Source: Pseudomonadota bacterium
Lineage (GTDB): Bacteria; Pseudomonadota; Alphaproteobacteria; Sphingomonadales; Sphingomonadaceae
Direction: 5' to 3'
Assembly: GCA_018242165.1 (NCBI GenBank)
Contig: JAFECL010000031.1
Span: 1 to 41,223, forward strand
DNA length: 41,223 nucleotides
Of this stretch, positions 40,741 through 41,223 are shown in pieces. Within the stretch, counting starts at the first letter, position 1; each line of letters opens with the position of its first letter. The position numbers were made by a program, and so were the translations under genes. Under the pieces are notes generated by a model, which was not told the DNA's origin, made no database searches, and saw only the letters and a program-made list of their open reading frames with translations.

Positions 40741-41223
40741 TTAGAACGGCTTGTCACCAATGATCCCGGCGCGCTCCATCTGGCGGACGCAGGGGGGGTA
40801 ATCCATGACGGCGTAGTGCTGGGTGCAGCGGTTGTCCCAGATCGCCATGCTGTTCGGCTGCCAGCGCCAGCGCACCTGGTATTCGGGGATCTGCGCCCGC
40901 CCGATCAGCCAGTGCAGCAGCTGCGCCGCGCCGGGGGCATAGTCGATCCCGTAGCGGACGTTGGCGGCGGTGTGGAAATTGGTGAAATGGGTGGCAAAGC
41001 CGCAGACATACAGGCTCTTGCGGCCGGTTTCGGGGTGGGTGCGGACCACCGGATGTTCGGCATCGGGAAACCGGGCCTTCAGCGCGGCGCGGGCCTCGTC
41101 GCTCATCCGCGCGCCAAAGCTGGCCTCGATCGAATGGCGCGCCTTCAGCGGGGCGATGGTTTCCTTGATGTGGTCGGGCAGATCGTCATAGGCGCGTTCC
41201 ATGTTGGCCCACATCGTGTCGCC
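40741..41223 (-). CDS. TauD/TfdA-family Fe(II)/2-oxoglutarate dioxygenase (partial, N-terminus off window)
   Basis: C-terminal 160 residues of an alpha-ketoglutarate-dependent dioxygenase. It begins inside the family motif (GDT followed by MWANM), then HPETGRKSLYVCGFATHF and the last metal/2-OG segment WQPNSMAIWDNRCTQHYAVMDY, which supplies the distal His and Arg. The HxD pair lies off the right edge. The family hydroxylates sulfonates, phenoxy acids and other small acids. First visible gene of the BKACE-hydrolase-MFS cluster. Confidence 0.9.
   Translation of the reverse strand, partial: GDTMWANMERAYDDLPDHIKETIAPLKARHSIEASFGARMSDEARAALKARFPDAEHPVVRTHPETGRKSLYVCGFATHFTNFHTAANVRYGIDYAPGAAQLLHWLIGRAQIPEYQVRWRWQPNSMAIWDNRCTQHYAVMDYPPCVRQMERAGIIGDKPF

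Noticed and set aside
1..41223. CRISPR array
   Set aside because: No regularly spaced direct repeats were seen; the only long exact repeat noticed is the pair of 49-bp att copies.

Overview
The window looks like a high-GC alphaproteobacterial chromosome, most likely Sphingomonadales (Novosphingobium/Erythrobacteraceae type). That is an inference from the flanking genes (ParA-like ATPase, Sel1/SPOR protein, TRIC-type channel, Der GTPase, CHAP protein, DUF3297 protein), from codon use and from GC-rich third positions. No taxonomic search was possible.

Layout. 1-5397: ordinary chromosome, ending in an intact tRNA-Val(CAC). 5424-34856: a 29.4-kb genomic island. It is bounded by two copies of a 49-bp direct repeat, one being the 3' part of the tRNA gene (5424-5472) and the other a tRNA 3' fragment (34808-34856). 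Beyond 34857 the GC-rich chromosome resumes with an M28 peptidase, a PI-PLC-like protein and a minus-strand catabolic cluster (MFS transporter, small hydrolase, BKACE/DUF849 protein, partial TauD/TfdA dioxygenase).

Inside the island. The left end holds small accessory genes: a 58-aa protein, a DUF2384-type antitoxin, an IS5-family element with a frameshifted transposase, and a nucleotidyltransferase-like protein with a 60-aa partner. Next is a nitric-oxide defence block: nsrR, divergent from a truncated globin, a RIC-type hemerythrin and nnrS, with a convergent 5-formyl-THF cyclo-ligase. Then come an Fe-S FNR regulator, a B12-dependent (class II) ribonucleotide reductase, and ubiT-ubiU-ubiV for O2-independent ubiquinone synthesis. 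A nine-gene, translationally coupled minus-strand operon follows: narK (fused NarK1-NarK2), narG, narH, narJ, narI, a parvulin-type isomerase, moaA, moaB and moeA. It is divergent from a NarR-like Crp/Fnr regulator. The right end carries plasmid functions: a ribbon-helix-helix protein, ParA and a RepC-like initiator, with a predicted antisense RNA in the repC leader.

How it fits together. The island looks like a transferable kit for living without oxygen. It supplies nitrate uptake and reduction, cofactor (Moco) steps for NarG, an O2-free route to the quinone that feeds NarI, an O2-independent ribonucleotide reductase, protection from NO made during nitrate/nitrite metabolism, and its own FNR/NarR-type control. 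FNR-like boxes lie before fnr, ubiT, nrdJ, narK and narR. No nitrite or NO reductase and no integrase is encoded in the window. Repeated GCGTACACG motifs near both island ends may be recombinase arm sites.
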